Positions 1 through 10,257 are shown, counted from the first letter of the stretch. The stretch: 64,000 nucleotides of DNA from Polynucleobacter sp. IMCC 30228 (GCF_021395205.1 NZ_JAJVCS010000006.1:1-64000), one strand, 5' to 3'. The notes: generated by a model not told the origin, from the letters alone. Program-made: numbers and translations.

Positions 1-52
1 GGCGTAACAGGGTGACAATTTGTTCGGGTTTAAGACGTTGACCTTTAGCCAT
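1..52 (-). CDS. Transposase OrfA, N-terminal fragment (runs off window)
   Basis: Seventeen codons are visible, reading MAKGQRLKPEQIVTLLR. This matches the characteristic beginning of IS3-family OrfA proteins (a helix-turn-helix protein that usually starts M-(A)-x-K-R/Q-x-K-P-E-Q-I-V). The start is fixed by AAAGGAG about eight bases upstream. OrfA normally makes an OrfAB fusion by programmed frameshift; that part lies outside the window. Confidence 0.72.
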   Translation of the reverse strand, partial: MAKGQRLKPEQIVTLLR

Positions 53-127
53 GATTAGCACTCCTTTAGGGTGAAGATTATCAAAAATCCTCTCTTTTGG
101 AGTGGTACTAAAAATCAGGTCAGTTCA
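1..127 (-). mobile_element. IS3-family-like insertion sequence, one end only
   Basis: Read leftward from 127, the sequence starts with TGAACTGACC, continues with GTACCACTCC, has a ribosome site AAAGGAG, and then opens a transposase frame. A terminus beginning with TGA followed by a short leader and an OrfA start is the usual layout of the left end of IS3-family (IS407/IS51-like) elements. Only one end is in the window, so the group, the other inverted repeat and the target duplication cannot be seen. The terminus coincides with the stop codon of the next gene, which suggests insertion into that gene. Confidence 0.72.
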
Positions 128-451
128 GATTTGAAATAAATTATTACCAATTTGCGTACATTGCATCGACAAAGCGGTAGATAGATTGGCACTATTCATG
201 AGCACTGAATATTTAGCATTCGGCTGACACTGCAGGGCTTGATGTAAATAAAAGAGGCATTTTTCACCGCTGCAAAAAAGCCCAAAAGAAGAATTAGAAT
301 CATTCGCGGTATACGCCTCAGTGGTCACCCCACTCATATCAACGATCCAATTTTGATAAGCGACCTTCTCACCCGCAAACACTTGCGAGCAAATGCAAAT
401 CAACACACTTGCCAAAATTCCAGAAAAAACCGCAGGAAGACGTTTTTTCAT
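125..451 (-). CDS. Secreted protein of unknown function, probably truncated by the IS
   Basis: The 108-residue product starts with a clear signal peptide (KKR, a hydrophobic stretch, cleavage near VFA-GEK). The mature part holds four cysteines (FCSGEKC, QCQP, QCTQ) that could form periplasmic disulfides. I do not recognise the family. It lies nine bases downstream of the parvulin gene on the same strand, so the two are probably co-transcribed. Its TGA stop is the same TGA that begins the IS terminus at 127, so the native C-terminus has probably been lost. Whether the remnant is functional cannot be judged here. Confidence 0.65.
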   Translation of the reverse strand: MKKRLPAVFSGILASVLICICSQVFAGEKVAYQNWIVDMSGVTTEAYTANDSNSSFGLFCSGEKCLFYLHQALQCQPNAKYSVLMNSANLSTALSMQCTQIGNNLFQI

Positions 452-460
452 CGTAAGAAA

Positions 461-1354
461 TTACTGCACAATCTTCGCGGTTTCCCGTAATTTCTTTACG
501 GTTTCAACTAAATATTGCTGCACCATGGCTTGGCGAAGTTGCGGCTTCGCCTCTTCTAAGGATGGAAATTTAAAGGGCCGTTTATCGTCTAAGCGAATAA
601 TCACCCAACCCTCAGAAGTTTGAATAGGGGTAGTAGTAATTGCGCTTTTATTCATTTTGACAACCACGTCGGCAATTGGCTTAATCACTTGACCAGGAAA
701 CAACCACCCCAATTGGCCGCCACTACCTTTCGTGGCTTGATCGATCGAGTATGCTTGTGCCATTGTTCCAAAAGGCTCCCCTTTTTGAAAGCGGCGGATT
801 AAATCTTCTGCATCTGCTTTGCTAGGCACAACAATTTGACTTAAGTAATACTGAAACGCAGATGCACTTTCGCCTACCAATTTACGCTGCCGCTCGTATT
901 CAGTTTGCAATTGCGCATCGGTAATGGGGTTAGTGCTGAAATGATTTTCAACTAAGGCTTGAATCAATAAAGTTTGCTTAAGTTGCGTATATTGATCCGG
1001 AAAATCAATCAAACGCTCTAAACCTTTTTTAGTGGCTTCATCAGTTAACAATTTGCGGTTAATTAATTCCTGCTTGAGGGCATTTTGTAATTCAGGGCCA
1101 TCTTTTTGACCCTGACCCATGGCATTGCGAATATTTAAGGCTAACAAGCCAGTCGAAATCGGCTGCCCATTGACGGTCGCAAAAAATTCAGCGTTCGTCT
1201 CTGAGACCGTGGTCATTTTCTTGTCTGCAGTTGCGGCAGATCCACTCGCCCCAATAGCTGGGATAGGATTAGGGCTCGTAGTTTGAGCCTGACTAAGACC
1301 AGGCAAGCTGAAGCTAATGAGGCCAAGAGCAAATATAGGGATAATTTTTTTCAT
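461..1354 (-). CDS. Periplasmic parvulin-type peptidyl-prolyl isomerase
   Basis: A 297-residue SurA/PpiC-like folding factor. The start at 1354 is preferred over an in-frame start at 1405 because it places a signal peptide (KKIIPIFALGLISF, cleavage after SQA) at the N-terminus. After a Thr/Ser/Pro-rich linker come a SurA-type N-terminal helical region (about 50-160, VNGQPIS to the QTLLIQALVEN helix) and one parvulin domain (about 165-265) with the family landmarks IVVPSKADAEDLI, GGQLGWLFPGQVI and SEGWVIIRLDD. It would isomerise proline bonds in exported proteins. There is only one parvulin domain, so it is not classical two-domain SurA. It is divergent from nadA. Confidence 0.88.
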   Translation of the reverse strand: MKKIIPIFALGLISFSLPGLSQAQTTSPNPIPAIGASGSAATADKKMTTVSETNAEFFATVNGQPISTGLLALNIRNAMGQGQKDGPELQNALKQELINRKLLTDEATKKGLERLIDFPDQYTQLKQTLLIQALVENHFSTNPITDAQLQTEYERQRKLVGESASAFQYYLSQIVVPSKADAEDLIRRFQKGEPFGTMAQAYSIDQATKGSGGQLGWLFPGQVIKPIADVVVKMNKSAITTTPIQTSEGWVIIRLDDKRPFKFPSLEEAKPQLRQAMVQQYLVETVKKLRETAKIVQ

Positions 1355-1442
1355 AGCTTTATTGTATTCGAGTCGAGAATCCTGCATTTTCGATGAAATT
1401 ACCAACTAAAGCACCAACCCGCCGCTCGGGTTAAGATTTGGT

Positions 1443-2588
1443 ATGAATCCTGTTTCTGTGGCTATGCCAGCCTCGTCAAAACCCATTTCTTTTGATTATC
1501 CCCAGCAAGATGGCGCTGGTAGAACCTGCACTGCGCAAGCTTGGGCTCAAACACCTCCCCAGATCTCGGGAGACCAAAAGGCTGCGGTGATTAACCGCAT
1601 TAAAACCCTCTTAATCGAGAAAGATGCGGCGATCGTGGCGCATTACTATGTCGATGGTGAAATTCAAGACTTAGCCATGGAAACTGGTGGCTTTGTAGCT
1701 GACTCCCTTGAAATGGCGCGCTTTGGTAAGGCCCATGCAGCGAAAAATTTAATCGTCGTTGGCGTCCGCTTTATGGGTGAAACGGCGAAAATTCTCAGCC
1801 CCGACAAACGCATTTTTATGCCTGACTTGGATGCAACTTGCTCACTCGACTTGGGGTGTCCTGCCGATGCATTCGCTGACTTTCGTGCCGCTCACCCTAA
1901 GCACACCGTAGTGGTCTATGCCAATACGAGTGCCGCCGTTAAGGCCCAAGCAGATTGGATGGTTACCAGTTCGTGTGCTTTAGCTATTGTCCATCACCTC
2001 AAAGAACAGGGCAAACAAATTCTCTGGGCTCCCGACCGACATTTAGGGCATTACATTCAAGCGCAAACTGGAGCCGATATGTTGCTCTGGAATGGTGCCT
2101 GCATTGTGCATGATGAATTTAAAGCCACCGAGCTGGAATTATTGCGCTTGCAATATCCGCGGGCCCAAATATTGGTTCACCCAGAATCACCGGCTGCAGT
2201 TATCGCACTTGCCGATGTGGTGGGCTCGACTTCTGCCATGATTAAGGCTGTAGTTGAGGGCTCTGCTAATGAATACATTGTCGCAACCGATAAAGGCATC
2301 TTGCACCGCATGCGTCAATTGGCGCCCAATAAAAAACTGATCGAAGCCCCGACTGCGGGAACTAGCGCTACCTGTAAAAGCTGTGCCCATTGCCCCTGGA
2401 TGGCGATGAATGGACTGCAAGGCATTCTGGATGCACTAGAAAATCAAACAGGTGAAGTGTTCATTGAAGAGGCCACCAGAATAAAGGCCCTCATCTGTAT
2501 CGATCGGATGCTCGATTTCACGAGCCAGCATCCCGATTTATTAGCTAAAGCCCAGCATGGCTTTGTCAAACACATTGGCGCAGCTTAA
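1443..2588 (+). CDS. nadA: Quinolinate synthase A
   Basis: NadA condenses iminoaspartate with dihydroxyacetone phosphate to form quinolinate, the second step of de novo NAD synthesis. The 381-residue protein has the long-form NadA layout. Cysteines suited to the labile [4Fe-4S] cluster occur in the expected segments: [24 protein letters not shown] and [10 protein letters not shown]. Other family landmarks are [23 protein letters not shown] and HPESP. nadC follows 17 bases later on the same strand, so the two form an operon. nadB, which supplies iminoaspartate, faces them. Confidence 0.97.
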   Translation: MNPVSVAMPASSKPISFDYPQQDGAGRTCTAQAWAQTPPQISGDQKAAVINRIKTLLIEKDAAIVAHYYVDGEIQDLAMETGGFVADSLEMARFGKAHAAKNLIVVGVRFMGETAKILSPDKRIFMPDLDATCSLDLGCPADAFADFRAAHPKHTVVVYANTSAAVKAQADWMVTSSCALAIVHHLKEQGKQILWAPDRHLGHYIQAQTGADMLLWNGACIVHDEFKATELELLRLQYPRAQILVHPESPAAVIALADVVGSTSAMIKAVVEGSANEYIVATDKGILHRMRQLAPNKKLIEAPTAGTSATCKSCAHCPWMAMNGLQGILDALENQTGEVFIEEATRIKALICIDRMLDFTSQHPDLLAKAQHGFVKHIGAA

Positions 2589-2605
2589 GGATTACTTGCG
2601 ATCTC

Positions 2606-3475
2606 ATGTTTGATGCCAACGAAACTTTAGACCAAGCCCGTACGCGCAATATTCAAGATGCCTTGAGGGAAGATATTGGCGTTTGTGATTGGACTGCGCA
2701 ACTTGTGCCCAGCAAAATAGGGCGAAGCCAGCTAAGCGTACGACAAAAAGCCGTGCTGTGTGGTAAGTCTTGGTTTGAAGGGACAATTCAAGCGCTTGAT
2801 CCTAAAGCCGTACTGACTTGGTTTTATCAAGAAGGGGATTGGATGGTTGTCGATACGCCAGTGTGCGAAATTAAAGCGGATGTACGTGCCTTACTCTCAG
2901 GAGAGCGTACCGCAATTAATTTTCTTCAAACCCTCTCTGCTACCGCTACTAACACTAGAAAATATGTGGAAGCGATAGTTGGCCTAAGTCCCAACCCCAA
3001 TGGCTGTGTTGTGCTGGATACCCGCAAAACCTTACCCGGCCTACGCCAAGCGCAAAAATATGCAGTGCGCATTGGCGGTGGTGAAAACCAACGGATGGCT
3101 TTATGGGATGGTATTTTGATCAAAGAAAATCACATCGCTGCAGCTGGTAGCATTCGTGCAGCGCTTGATGCCGCAGAAAAACTCAATGAAGGTGTCAGCA
3201 TTCAGATTGAGGTGGAGAATTTAGCTGAACTAGATGAAGCTATTAAAGCGGGTGCAAAAAATATTTTGATTGATAACTTCTCAATCGAAAAAATGCACAA
3301 AGCGGTAGCCATTAATCAAGGCAGAGCACTATTAGAAGCTTCAGGAGGTATTGGCATCGAGTTGATGCGTGCTATTGCAGCTACAGGTGTAGACCGAATT
3401 TCGCTTGGTAAACTGACCAAAGATGTGCAGGCTGTTGATTTTTCAATGCGGATGCTAGCTAAGCGGTCTAGCTAA
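2606..3475 (+). CDS. nadC: Nicotinate-nucleotide pyrophosphorylase (carboxylating)
   Basis: NadC, a quinolinate phosphoribosyltransferase, converts quinolinate and PRPP to nicotinate mononucleotide with loss of CO2. The 289-residue protein is of standard length. Family motifs are DTRKTLPGLRQAQKYAVR and GGGENQRMALWDGILIKENH, which form the quinolinate/PRPP site, followed by the barrel strands IQIEVENLAELDEA, ILIDNFS and EASGGI, and ending in DRISLGKLT. It is the second gene of nadAC and converges on nadB with only seven bases between the stop codons. Confidence 0.97.
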   Translation: MFDANETLDQARTRNIQDALREDIGVCDWTAQLVPSKIGRSQLSVRQKAVLCGKSWFEGTIQALDPKAVLTWFYQEGDWMVVDTPVCEIKADVRALLSGERTAINFLQTLSATATNTRKYVEAIVGLSPNPNGCVVLDTRKTLPGLRQAQKYAVRIGGGENQRMALWDGILIKENHIAAAGSIRAALDAAEKLNEGVSIQIEVENLAELDEAIKAGAKNILIDNFSIEKMHKAVAINQGRALLEASGGIGIELMRAIAATGVDRISLGKLTKDVQAVDFSMRMLAKRSS

Positions 3476-3482
3476 ATTCAGC

Positions 3483-5111
3483 CTACTGCTTAGGTGTCAA
3501 AATTGTTGGGAGAGAAACTGCCCCTGTATTAGGGTAGTCGCGACTATAGTGTAGGCCACGGCTTTCTTTACGCATTAAGGCCGATTCCACAATCAGCTCA
3601 GCGCAATCTAACAGATTACGCAATTCAATTAAGTCGCGAGTCACTTTAAAGTTGGCATAGTATTCCTGCACTTCATGATGCAATAGCTCAATGCGATGTA
3701 AGGCACGCTCAAGCCGTTTAGTCGTGCGCACAATGCCAACATAATTCCACATTAATGAGCGTAATTCATCCCAATTATGGGCAATCACCACTTGCTCATC
3801 AGCATTTTCAACTTGGCTTTCATCCCATAAAGGTAAATTTGGTAATTCAGGAGTGACTGCTAAATCAATATCAGCAGCAGCTGCTTTGCCAATGACAACA
3901 CATTCTAGTAATGAGTTACTTGCTAAGCGATTTGCACCATGCAGACCCGTATAAGTAGACTCACCTACAGCGTATAGGCCAGGTAAATCGGTGTGGCCAT
4001 GCAAATCGGTCACTACCCCACCGCAGGTATAGTGAGCAGCAGGTACCACAGGAATAGCTTGCTGAGTAATATCAATTCCAAGGCTAAAGCAACGCGCATA
4101 GATCATTGGAAAATGCTCTTGAATAAACGCTGCACCTAAATGGGTAGCATCTAAATTCACATGATCTAAGCCATATTTTTTCATTTCAAAATCGATTGCG
4201 CGTGCCACAATATCACGCGGCGCTAATTCATTGCGCTCATCATGTTCAGGCATAAAACGTAGGCCTTGGGTAGCGCCACCTTCAGGCAACTTGAGTAAGC
4301 CGCCCTCTCCACGCAAGGCCTCAGTAATTAGAAAAGTACGATCACTGGGGTGATACAAGCAAGTTGGATGAAACTGGATAAATTCCATATTACCCACTCG
4401 GCATCCAGCGCGCCAGGCCATAGCGATACCATCGCCCGTAGCCGTATCGGGATTGCTGGTATAGCGATAGACCTTACCAACCCCACCAGTAGCTAAAACT
4501 ACGGCTTTAGCCGCAATGGTCTCTACTTTGGAATTATTAATATCTAATGCATAAACGCCGTAACAGCGATTGGGTAATTTTTTCTTATCCTTACTCGACA
4601 AGTGTCGATTCGTAATAAGGTCGAGTGCAATCCAATGTTCAATTAAACGAATATTCGGATGCGACCGCGCTTGATCTAAGAGCACCTCATGAATTGCCTT
4701 GCCTGTAGCATCCGCAGCATGTGCAATGCGGCGATGACTATGACCACCTTCGCGAGTTAAGTGCAAACCTAGCGGGCCCGCTACATCAGTGGTAAAAGGC
4801 ACGCCTTGATCAACAAGCCACTGTATTGCCGCGGCACTCTCTTCCGCAATATATCGCGCAGTTGTTTCATCGACTAAACCCGCGCCAGCGTTTAAGGTAT
4901 CCGCAACGTGCGCATCAACACTATCGGCCTGATCTAGCACGCCAACAATTCCGCCCTGCGCCCATGCAGTAGCGCCCTCACCCAAGCTACGCTTAGCCAT
5001 CACAATCACGGCTTGGGTTTTAGCAAGATGCAGAGCCACTGTGAGCCCTGCTAAACCAGCGCCAATAATCAGCACTGGCAATTCAGCGGTTTTTTGCAAT
5101 GCAGTATCCAC
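3483..5111 (-). CDS. nadB: L-aspartate oxidase
   Basis: NadB is an FAD enzyme that oxidises L-aspartate to iminoaspartate, the substrate of NadA. The 542-residue protein starts with the FAD-binding motif [17 protein letters not shown]. It contains the succinate-dehydrogenase/fumarate-reductase family signatures [32 protein letters not shown] and [13 protein letters not shown], and the active-site segment [14 protein letters not shown]. The start lies one base from the stop of the formate dehydrogenase alpha gene, so nadB probably sits at the end of the fds transcript. That would link NAD synthesis to an NAD-reducing enzyme. Confidence 0.96.
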   Translation of the reverse strand: MDTALQKTAELPVLIIGAGLAGLTVALHLAKTQAVIVMAKRSLGEGATAWAQGGIVGVLDQADSVDAHVADTLNAGAGLVDETTARYIAEESAAAIQWLVDQGVPFTTDVAGPLGLHLTREGGHSHRRIAHAADATGKAIHEVLLDQARSHPNIRLIEHWIALDLITNRHLSSKDKKKLPNRCYGVYALDINNSKVETIAAKAVVLATGGVGKVYRYTSNPDTATGDGIAMAWRAGCRVGNMEFIQFHPTCLYHPSDRTFLITEALRGEGGLLKLPEGGATQGLRFMPEHDERNELAPRDIVARAIDFEMKKYGLDHVNLDATHLGAAFIQEHFPMIYARCFSLGIDITQQAIPVVPAAHYTCGGVVTDLHGHTDLPGLYAVGESTYTGLHGANRLASNSLLECVVIGKAAAADIDLAVTPELPNLPLWDESQVENADEQVVIAHNWDELRSLMWNYVGIVRTTKRLERALHRIELLHHEVQEYYANFKVTRDLIELRNLLDCAELIVESALMRKESRGLHYSRDYPNTGAVSLPTILTPKQ

Positions 5112-5112
5112 T

Positions 5113-7998
5113 TTAGGTGTGCGCTGCTACCTTGTCACTCGATATTTCATCGTTGGTACCGTAACCTAATTTAACCGCCGCATCACCGCCTTTAACTACA
5201 GAAACTGCGCAATACTTAAACTCAGGTATTTTGCCAAAGGGATCTAATGCAGAGTTAGTCATTAAGTTAGCCGCAGCCTCGTAATATGCAAAGGGAATAA
5301 AGATTGCGCCACGCGGAGTGCCATCATCACGCCGCACATGAATTGCAATGGTGCCGCGTCGTGATGCAACCGTCACTACATCACCAGTGGTTACGCCTAA
5401 CTGCACCATATCATCCCCACACAAGGAGACAGTAGCCATCGGCTCAATCGTATCCAGTATGGTCGCACGTCTTGTCATGCTGCCAGTATGCCAATGCTCA
5501 AGTTGACGGCCGGTAATTAAAACAAAGGGATATTCATCATTTGGGCGTTCATTCGCGGGAATAATATCCGCGGGAACCAGCTTGACTTTGCCATCCGCTG
5601 TTGGAAAAGCATCATTAAAGACAATCGGTCGACCTGGATCTTCTGGGCTTAAACAAGGATAAGTGACGCTTGACTCGCGCTCTAAACGATCCCAAGTAAT
5701 GCCTTTAATTGCTGCGTGCATCGCTTGACGCATTTCATCAAACACCTCTGCAACACCTGAATCAGGCCCTGCATACTTCCAATTGAGGCCCATGCGTTTG
5801 GCCAACTCTTGCAGAATCCATAAATCGGGTTTTGCCTCACCTGGCGGATGAATCGCACGCTTACCCATTTGCACCATGCGATCGGTATTGCTCACTGTGC
5901 CAACTTTTTCTGGCCAAGCACTCGCTGGCAAGACTACATCGGCCAATAAAGCCGTTTCAGTCATGAAAATATCTTGCACTACTAAATGCTCTAGCGAAGC
6001 CAAGGCATGGCGTGCATGATTTAAATCAGGATCGCTCATAGCGGGGTTCTCACCCATGATGTACATACCCCGAATTTTATCGGGATCACTATCCGCCGCT
6101 AATATCTTTTCCATAATTTCAACCACGGTATAGCCAGGTTTGGACTCTAATGGGGTCCTCCAGAATTTTTCAAACCAATCATGCGCATTAGCGTTATCGA
6201 CCCGCTGATAATTGGGAAACATCATCGGAATTAAACCCGCATCGCTAGCACCCTGGACATTATTTTGTCCACGTAAGGGATGTAAGCCTGAACCTGGCTT
6301 ACCAATTTGACCTGCAATGGTCGATAAAGCAATTAAGCAGCGGGCATTATCGGTACCATGCACGTGCTGACTAATGCCCATGCCCCATAAAATCATTGCC
6401 GACTTCGTCGTCGCAAATTCGCGCGCTACTTCACGCAATGTTTCTGATGGAATACCGCAGATAGGCGCCATTAATTCTGGGCTATAACCCTTGACATTTT
6501 CTTTGAGGGCTTCAAAGTTACTAGTACGATTTTTAATAAATTCCTGATCACACAAACCTTCTTCAATGATGGTGTAGATCATGGCGTTAAGCATCGCTAC
6601 ATCGGTATCAGGTTTAAATTGCATAATGCGCCACGCATGCTTACCCATTTGCGTCACACGTGGGTCGGCTAACACCACCTTAGTACCCCGTTTAGCGGCA
6701 TTTTTAAACCATGTTGCTGCAACGGGGTGATTTACTGTTGGGTTTGAGCCAATCAATAAAATCATCGTGGAGTTTTCCACATCATTGACTTGATTGCTAA
6801 CGGCCCCTGAACCCACGCCCTCTAATAATGCAGCCACGCTAGACGCATGACATAAGCGCGTGCAATGGTCGACATTATTATTACCAAACCCAGTGCGTAC
6901 TAATTTTTGAAATAAATACGCTTCCTCATTACTGCCTTTAGCTGAACCAAAACCAGCCAAGACCTTGCGGCCGTATTTTTCATTGAGGCCCTTTAATTTA
7001 CTCGCTGCAACATCTAAAGCCTCTTCCCAAGTCGCTTCACGGAATATGCTGGACCAATCATTCGGGTCTTGCGACGCAGTTTCATCCTTAGGTACACCCG
7101 TTTTACGAATCAAGGGCTTAGTAAGGCGCTGCGGGCTATGAATGTAATCCATGCCAAAGCGACCCTTCACACATAAACGATTGTGGTTTGCAGGGCCATC
7201 GCGACCGTCAACACTAACAATCACATTATCTTTAATGTTGTAAGTAATTTGGCAGCCGACACCGCAAAATGGGCAAACTGAATCAACTTTACTATCCACT
7301 TTTTGTGAACCGATTAACCCTTTAGGCATCAATGCGCCGGTGGGGCAAGCTTGTACGCACTCGCCACAGCCTACACAAGTACTCTCGCCCATGGGGTCGT
7401 TCAAATCAAAGACGATTTCACTGTGGTTACCACGCATCGCGTAACCAATCACATCATTTACTTGCTCATCACGACAGCCCCGCAAGCAACGATTACATTG
7501 AATGCAGGTATCTAAGTTCACTGCCATGGCTGGATGCGAAATATCCGCCTTGGGTTGCGCGCGGCGTAGCGCCTTTAATTCTGGGCGCACGGTGACATCC
7601 ATTTGCTTGGCCCAACTACTTAACTCACCAAACTGCATACTCTCATCATCGCCGATCCACTTATAGCCTTTATCAGGCATATCCGAGAGGAGCATTTCTA
7701 AAACTAATTTCTGGCTTTTAACGGCACGTTCACTTTGCGCCTTGACTTCCATACCAGCAGTGGCATTGCGACAGCAACTGGGGGCTAAAGTACGTTCGCC
7801 ATTAATTTCAACCACGCAGGCACGGCAATTGCCATCGGGTGCGTAACCATCTTTAAAACACAAATGGGGAATATCAATGCCATGGCGTTTAGCTGCTTTT
7901 AAAATTGTTTCGCCATCATAAGCAATAATTGTTTTGCCATCGAGCTTGAACTCCACCGTTTGTAATTCGAGTTCCTGCGGATTTACGGGTGCGTTCAT
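5113..7998 (-). CDS. fdsA: NAD-dependent formate dehydrogenase, molybdopterin alpha subunit
   Basis: FdsA is the catalytic subunit that oxidises formate to CO2 at a molybdopterin guanine dinucleotide centre. The 961-residue product has an N-terminal [2Fe-2S] ferredoxin domain ([11 protein letters not shown]), a NuoG-type His/Cys region, two [4Fe-4S] pairs ([11 protein letters not shown] and [12 protein letters not shown]), a further cluster (CPFCGVGC) and the molybdopterin core. The Mo ligand region reads TRLCHASSV, so the ligand is cysteine, not selenocysteine. The C-terminal dinucleotide-binding domain includes [16 protein letters not shown]. The start at 7998 overlaps the stop of the upstream subunit as ATGA; an in-frame extension to 8067 is rejected. 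Confidence 0.95.
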   Translation of the reverse strand: MNAPVNPQELELQTVEFKLDGKTIIAYDGETILKAAKRHGIDIPHLCFKDGYAPDGNCRACVVEINGERTLAPSCCRNATAGMEVKAQSERAVKSQKLVLEMLLSDMPDKGYKWIGDDESMQFGELSSWAKQMDVTVRPELKALRRAQPKADISHPAMAVNLDTCIQCNRCLRGCRDEQVNDVIGYAMRGNHSEIVFDLNDPMGESTCVGCGECVQACPTGALMPKGLIGSQKVDSKVDSVCPFCGVGCQITYNIKDNVIVSVDGRDGPANHNRLCVKGRFGMDYIHSPQRLTKPLIRKTGVPKDETASQDPNDWSSIFREATWEEALDVAASKLKGLNEKYGRKVLAGFGSAKGSNEEAYLFQKLVRTGFGNNNVDHCTRLCHASSVAALLEGVGSGAVSNQVNDVENSTMILLIGSNPTVNHPVAATWFKNAAKRGTKVVLADPRVTQMGKHAWRIMQFKPDTDVAMLNAMIYTIIEEGLCDQEFIKNRTSNFEALKENVKGYSPELMAPICGIPSETLREVAREFATTKSAMILWGMGISQHVHGTDNARCLIALSTIAGQIGKPGSGLHPLRGQNNVQGASDAGLIPMMFPNYQRVDNANAHDWFEKFWRTPLESKPGYTVVEIMEKILAADSDPDKIRGMYIMGENPAMSDPDLNHARHALASLEHLVVQDIFMTETALLADVVLPASAWPEKVGTVSNTDRMVQMGKRAIHPPGEAKPDLWILQELAKRMGLNWKYAGPDSGVAEVFDEMRQAMHAAIKGITWDRLERESSVTYPCLSPEDPGRPIVFNDAFPTADGKVKLVPADIIPANERPNDEYPFVLITGRQLEHWHTGSMTRRATILDTIEPMATVSLCGDDMVQLGVTTGDVVTVASRRGTIAIHVRRDDGTPRGAIFIPFAYYEAAANLMTNSALDPFGKIPEFKYCAVSVVKGGDAAVKLGYGTNDEISSDKVAAHT

Positions 7999-9809
7999 GC
8001 AATCTCCTGCGGGAAGTATTTTTGGACACAACGAATCGGATTCGGTGCAGCTTGGCCCAATCCACAAATCGAGGCATCAACCATGACCGTAGCCAAGTCT
8101 TCTAAGGTTGATTGATCCCACTGTTTGGCTTGCATTAAAGTGGCGGCCTTACCTGTACCAACCCGGCAAGGGGTGCATTGCCCACAACTCTCATGCTCAA
8201 AAAAGTGCATGATATTTAAAGCGGCATTACGAGCGCTATCTTGCTCACTTAGCACCATCACTGCTGCAGAGCCAATAAAGCAACCATAGGGCTGCAGCGT
8301 ATCAAAATCGAGTGGAATGGTATTCATTGTCGCTGGCAATATACCGCCTGATGCACCACCCGGCAAATAAGCATAGAACGTATGGCCTGCTTGCATGCCA
8401 CCACAATAATTGTCAATCAGTTCTTGAATCGTAATGCCTGCTGGCGCCAACTTCACGCCAGGTTCTTTTACTCTGCCGCTGACGCTAAAACTACGTAAGC
8501 CTTTACGACCATTCAAACCGAATGAACTAAACCACTCAGGGCCACGCTGCACAATATCGCGCACCCAATACAGCGTTTCCATATTATGCTCAAGGGTAGG
8601 ACGTCCAAATAAGCCAACTTGGGCAATATAGGGTGGACGCATACGCGGTTCCCCACGCTTACCTTCAATACTTTCAATCATCGCCGACTCTTCACCGCAA
8701 ATATAGGCGCCAGCACCACGGCGCAATTCAATTCGAGGTAAAGCGCATGGCGGGTTAGCTTGTAGTTTGGCTAATTCAGCTTGTAGTAATTCACGGCAGC
8801 CATGATATTCATCACGTAAATAGATGTAACAAGTCTCGATACCAACTACTTGAGCGGCAATCAGCATGCCCTCTAAAAAACGGTGGGGATCACGCTCTAA
8901 ATAAGTGCGGTCTTTAAAGGTACCTGGCTCGCCTTCGTCAATATTCACTGCCATCAATTTCGGTGCGGCTTGGTCTTTCACAATCCGCCACTTGCGGCCC
9001 GCAGGAAAGCCCGCACCACCTAGGCCACGTAAACCTGAATTCTCCATGGCTACTAATACAGCCTCAGGGCTATGCTTACCCGTACTCACATCGATTGCTA
9101 ATTGGTAACCACCTTTAGCGCGATACGCCTCGTAACCAACATACGCTGGTGACATTAGCTGATTAGTGCCCTGTGGAGAAATACCCTTCTCCACATAATT
9201 AATGGGATTGAAATCACCATCATTTTTACCCATCGGCTGATGGGTTGATTTGGTTTCTACGGCCGCAACGACTTTATCGACCGAGGCAAACAAAACAGGA
9301 TATTGCGAAACCACGGCAATGGGGGCTTGTTCACAGCGTCCCACGCAAGGAGCAGGGATGACTTTGACATTCGCAAAGTTGGTTCCCTCGCCCAATACTT
9401 TTGGCAAACGGGCTAACAAATCTTGCGCGCCATGCAATTCACAAGAGAGGCCATTACAAACCCGTACAGTAATTTCTGCGACAGGATCATCACCGCGGAC
9501 CACTTCAAAGTGATGGTAGAAGGTTGCGACCTCATATACCTCTGCCATGGATACATTAATCACTTTAGATAAGGCGACTAAATGCCGATCATGCAAAGCA
9601 CGATACTCATCATTTAGGTGATGTAAATACTCAATTAATAAATCACGCCGATAAGGCGGTAAGCCGATTAATTGCTGCACCTCGGCAACAGAAATATCAT
9701 CTGGCTGGCGACCCTTCATTTTGCTTTTTTGACGAATGCGCTGCCTTAAGTCATCTATGGTTGCTACTGCAACAGCCTTCATTTCACCAGCAGGTTTGGG
9801 ATGATTCAT
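7995..9809 (-). CDS. Formate dehydrogenase gamma-beta fusion (NuoE-NuoF type)
   Basis: This 604-residue subunit joins two proteins that are separate in the Cupriavidus Fds enzyme. Residues about 20-185 are a NuoE/FdsG thioredoxin-like [2Fe-2S] domain (CNGLSCELHG, then CVGRCEQAP). Residues about 200-600 are a NuoF/FdsB domain with the FMN/NADH motifs GLRGLGGAGFPAGRKW and GAGAYICGEESAM, and the [4Fe-4S] motif SCGQCTPCRVGTGKA. It passes electrons from FdsA to NAD+. It is the first gene of the operon. No fdsC or fdsD lies next to it in the window. Confidence 0.93.
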   Translation of the reverse strand: MNHPKPAGEMKAVAVATIDDLRQRIRQKSKMKGRQPDDISVAEVQQLIGLPPYRRDLLIEYLHHLNDEYRALHDRHLVALSKVINVSMAEVYEVATFYHHFEVVRGDDPVAEITVRVCNGLSCELHGAQDLLARLPKVLGEGTNFANVKVIPAPCVGRCEQAPIAVVSQYPVLFASVDKVVAAVETKSTHQPMGKNDGDFNPINYVEKGISPQGTNQLMSPAYVGYEAYRAKGGYQLAIDVSTGKHSPEAVLVAMENSGLRGLGGAGFPAGRKWRIVKDQAAPKLMAVNIDEGEPGTFKDRTYLERDPHRFLEGMLIAAQVVGIETCYIYLRDEYHGCRELLQAELAKLQANPPCALPRIELRRGAGAYICGEESAMIESIEGKRGEPRMRPPYIAQVGLFGRPTLEHNMETLYWVRDIVQRGPEWFSSFGLNGRKGLRSFSVSGRVKEPGVKLAPAGITIQELIDNYCGGMQAGHTFYAYLPGGASGGILPATMNTIPLDFDTLQPYGCFIGSAAVMVLSEQDSARNAALNIMHFFEHESCGQCTPCRVGTGKAATLMQAKQWDQSTLEDLATVMVDASICGLGQAAPNPIRCVQKYFPQEIA

Positions 9810-9926
9810 TAGTCCTAATCTTTATTGATTAACGTCATAGCAAAATAAAACAAGGTAACCTTAAAAACGTATCTACTATTGTATTAGATTTATAAATCAT
9901 TTGATAAATAACGAATTACAAAGTCT

Positions 9927-9943
9927 ATTCATTATTGATGAAT
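9927..9943. promoter_or_regulatory. Inverted repeat with LysR-type T-N11-A geometry upstream of fds
   Basis: ATTCAT-TATTG-ATGAAT is a perfect inverted repeat 118 bases upstream of the fds start. Its centre gives the T-N11-A spacing typical of LysR-type regulators. In Cupriavidus the fds operon is controlled by the LysR-type FdsR, so an operator is plausible. No LysR gene is nearby. The surrounding 220 bases (9810-10032) are AT-rich and hold no gene. Confidence 0.4.
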
Positions 9944-10003
9944 GGCGCCTAAAAACTCTTGACTAAGCTCAAACTAAGCGAAATGCGTGAAAAAGCCAGA
10001 GCG

Positions 10004-10029
10004 CTTATTAGGGTTAACCCTTAAATAAG
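10004..10029 (-). terminator. Probable rho-independent terminator after the small lipoprotein gene
   Basis: An imperfect hairpin pairs CTTATT with AATAAG around the palindrome AGGGTTAACCCT. On the minus strand it lies a few bases after the lipoprotein stop and is followed within about 15 bases by CTTTTTC. It would separate that gene pair from the fds operon. Confidence 0.5.
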
Positions 10030-10032
10030 TCC

Positions 10033-10257
10033 TTATTTCGAGTCTGTCGACTGAAAACCTTGGTTACTTGGCAAAAAAGTGTTGCTGTAATCAGCATTAC
10101 GCTCACGAATACGCTCTGAAACGCAGCTGTTGTAGTCGGCAGATCCTGCCCGGTAACCTGCCCCAGCGCAATCTTCTTGCGCCGCCTCTTGAATTGAACC
10201 GCAGGAAATGAGGCTAAAGGGAATAAGAAAAAAACCAAGGTAAGTTAATTGGCGCAA
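10033..10257 (-). CDS. Small lipoprotein of unknown function (TTG start)
   Basis: The 74-residue product has a lipoprotein signal (hydrophobic LGFFLIPFSL, lipobox LISC, acylated Cys about 19). The short mature part has two more cysteines (EDCAGAGY, NSCVSER) and a repeated YR/Y-N spacing. The frame is closed by the TAA of the preceding gene, and the next codon is TTG, so TTG is the only credible start. That implies translational coupling across a TAATTG junction. Family not recognised. Confidence 0.6.
   Translation of the reverse strand: MRQLTYLGFFLIPFSLISCGSIQEAAQEDCAGAGYRAGSADYNSCVSERIRERNADYSNTFLPSNQGFQSTDSK

Noticed and set aside
10014..10238. 74-codon minus-strand frame overlapping the small lipoprotein
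   Set aside because: It is an alternative frame of the lipoprotein gene without a signal peptide or ribosome site, and it runs into the terminator.
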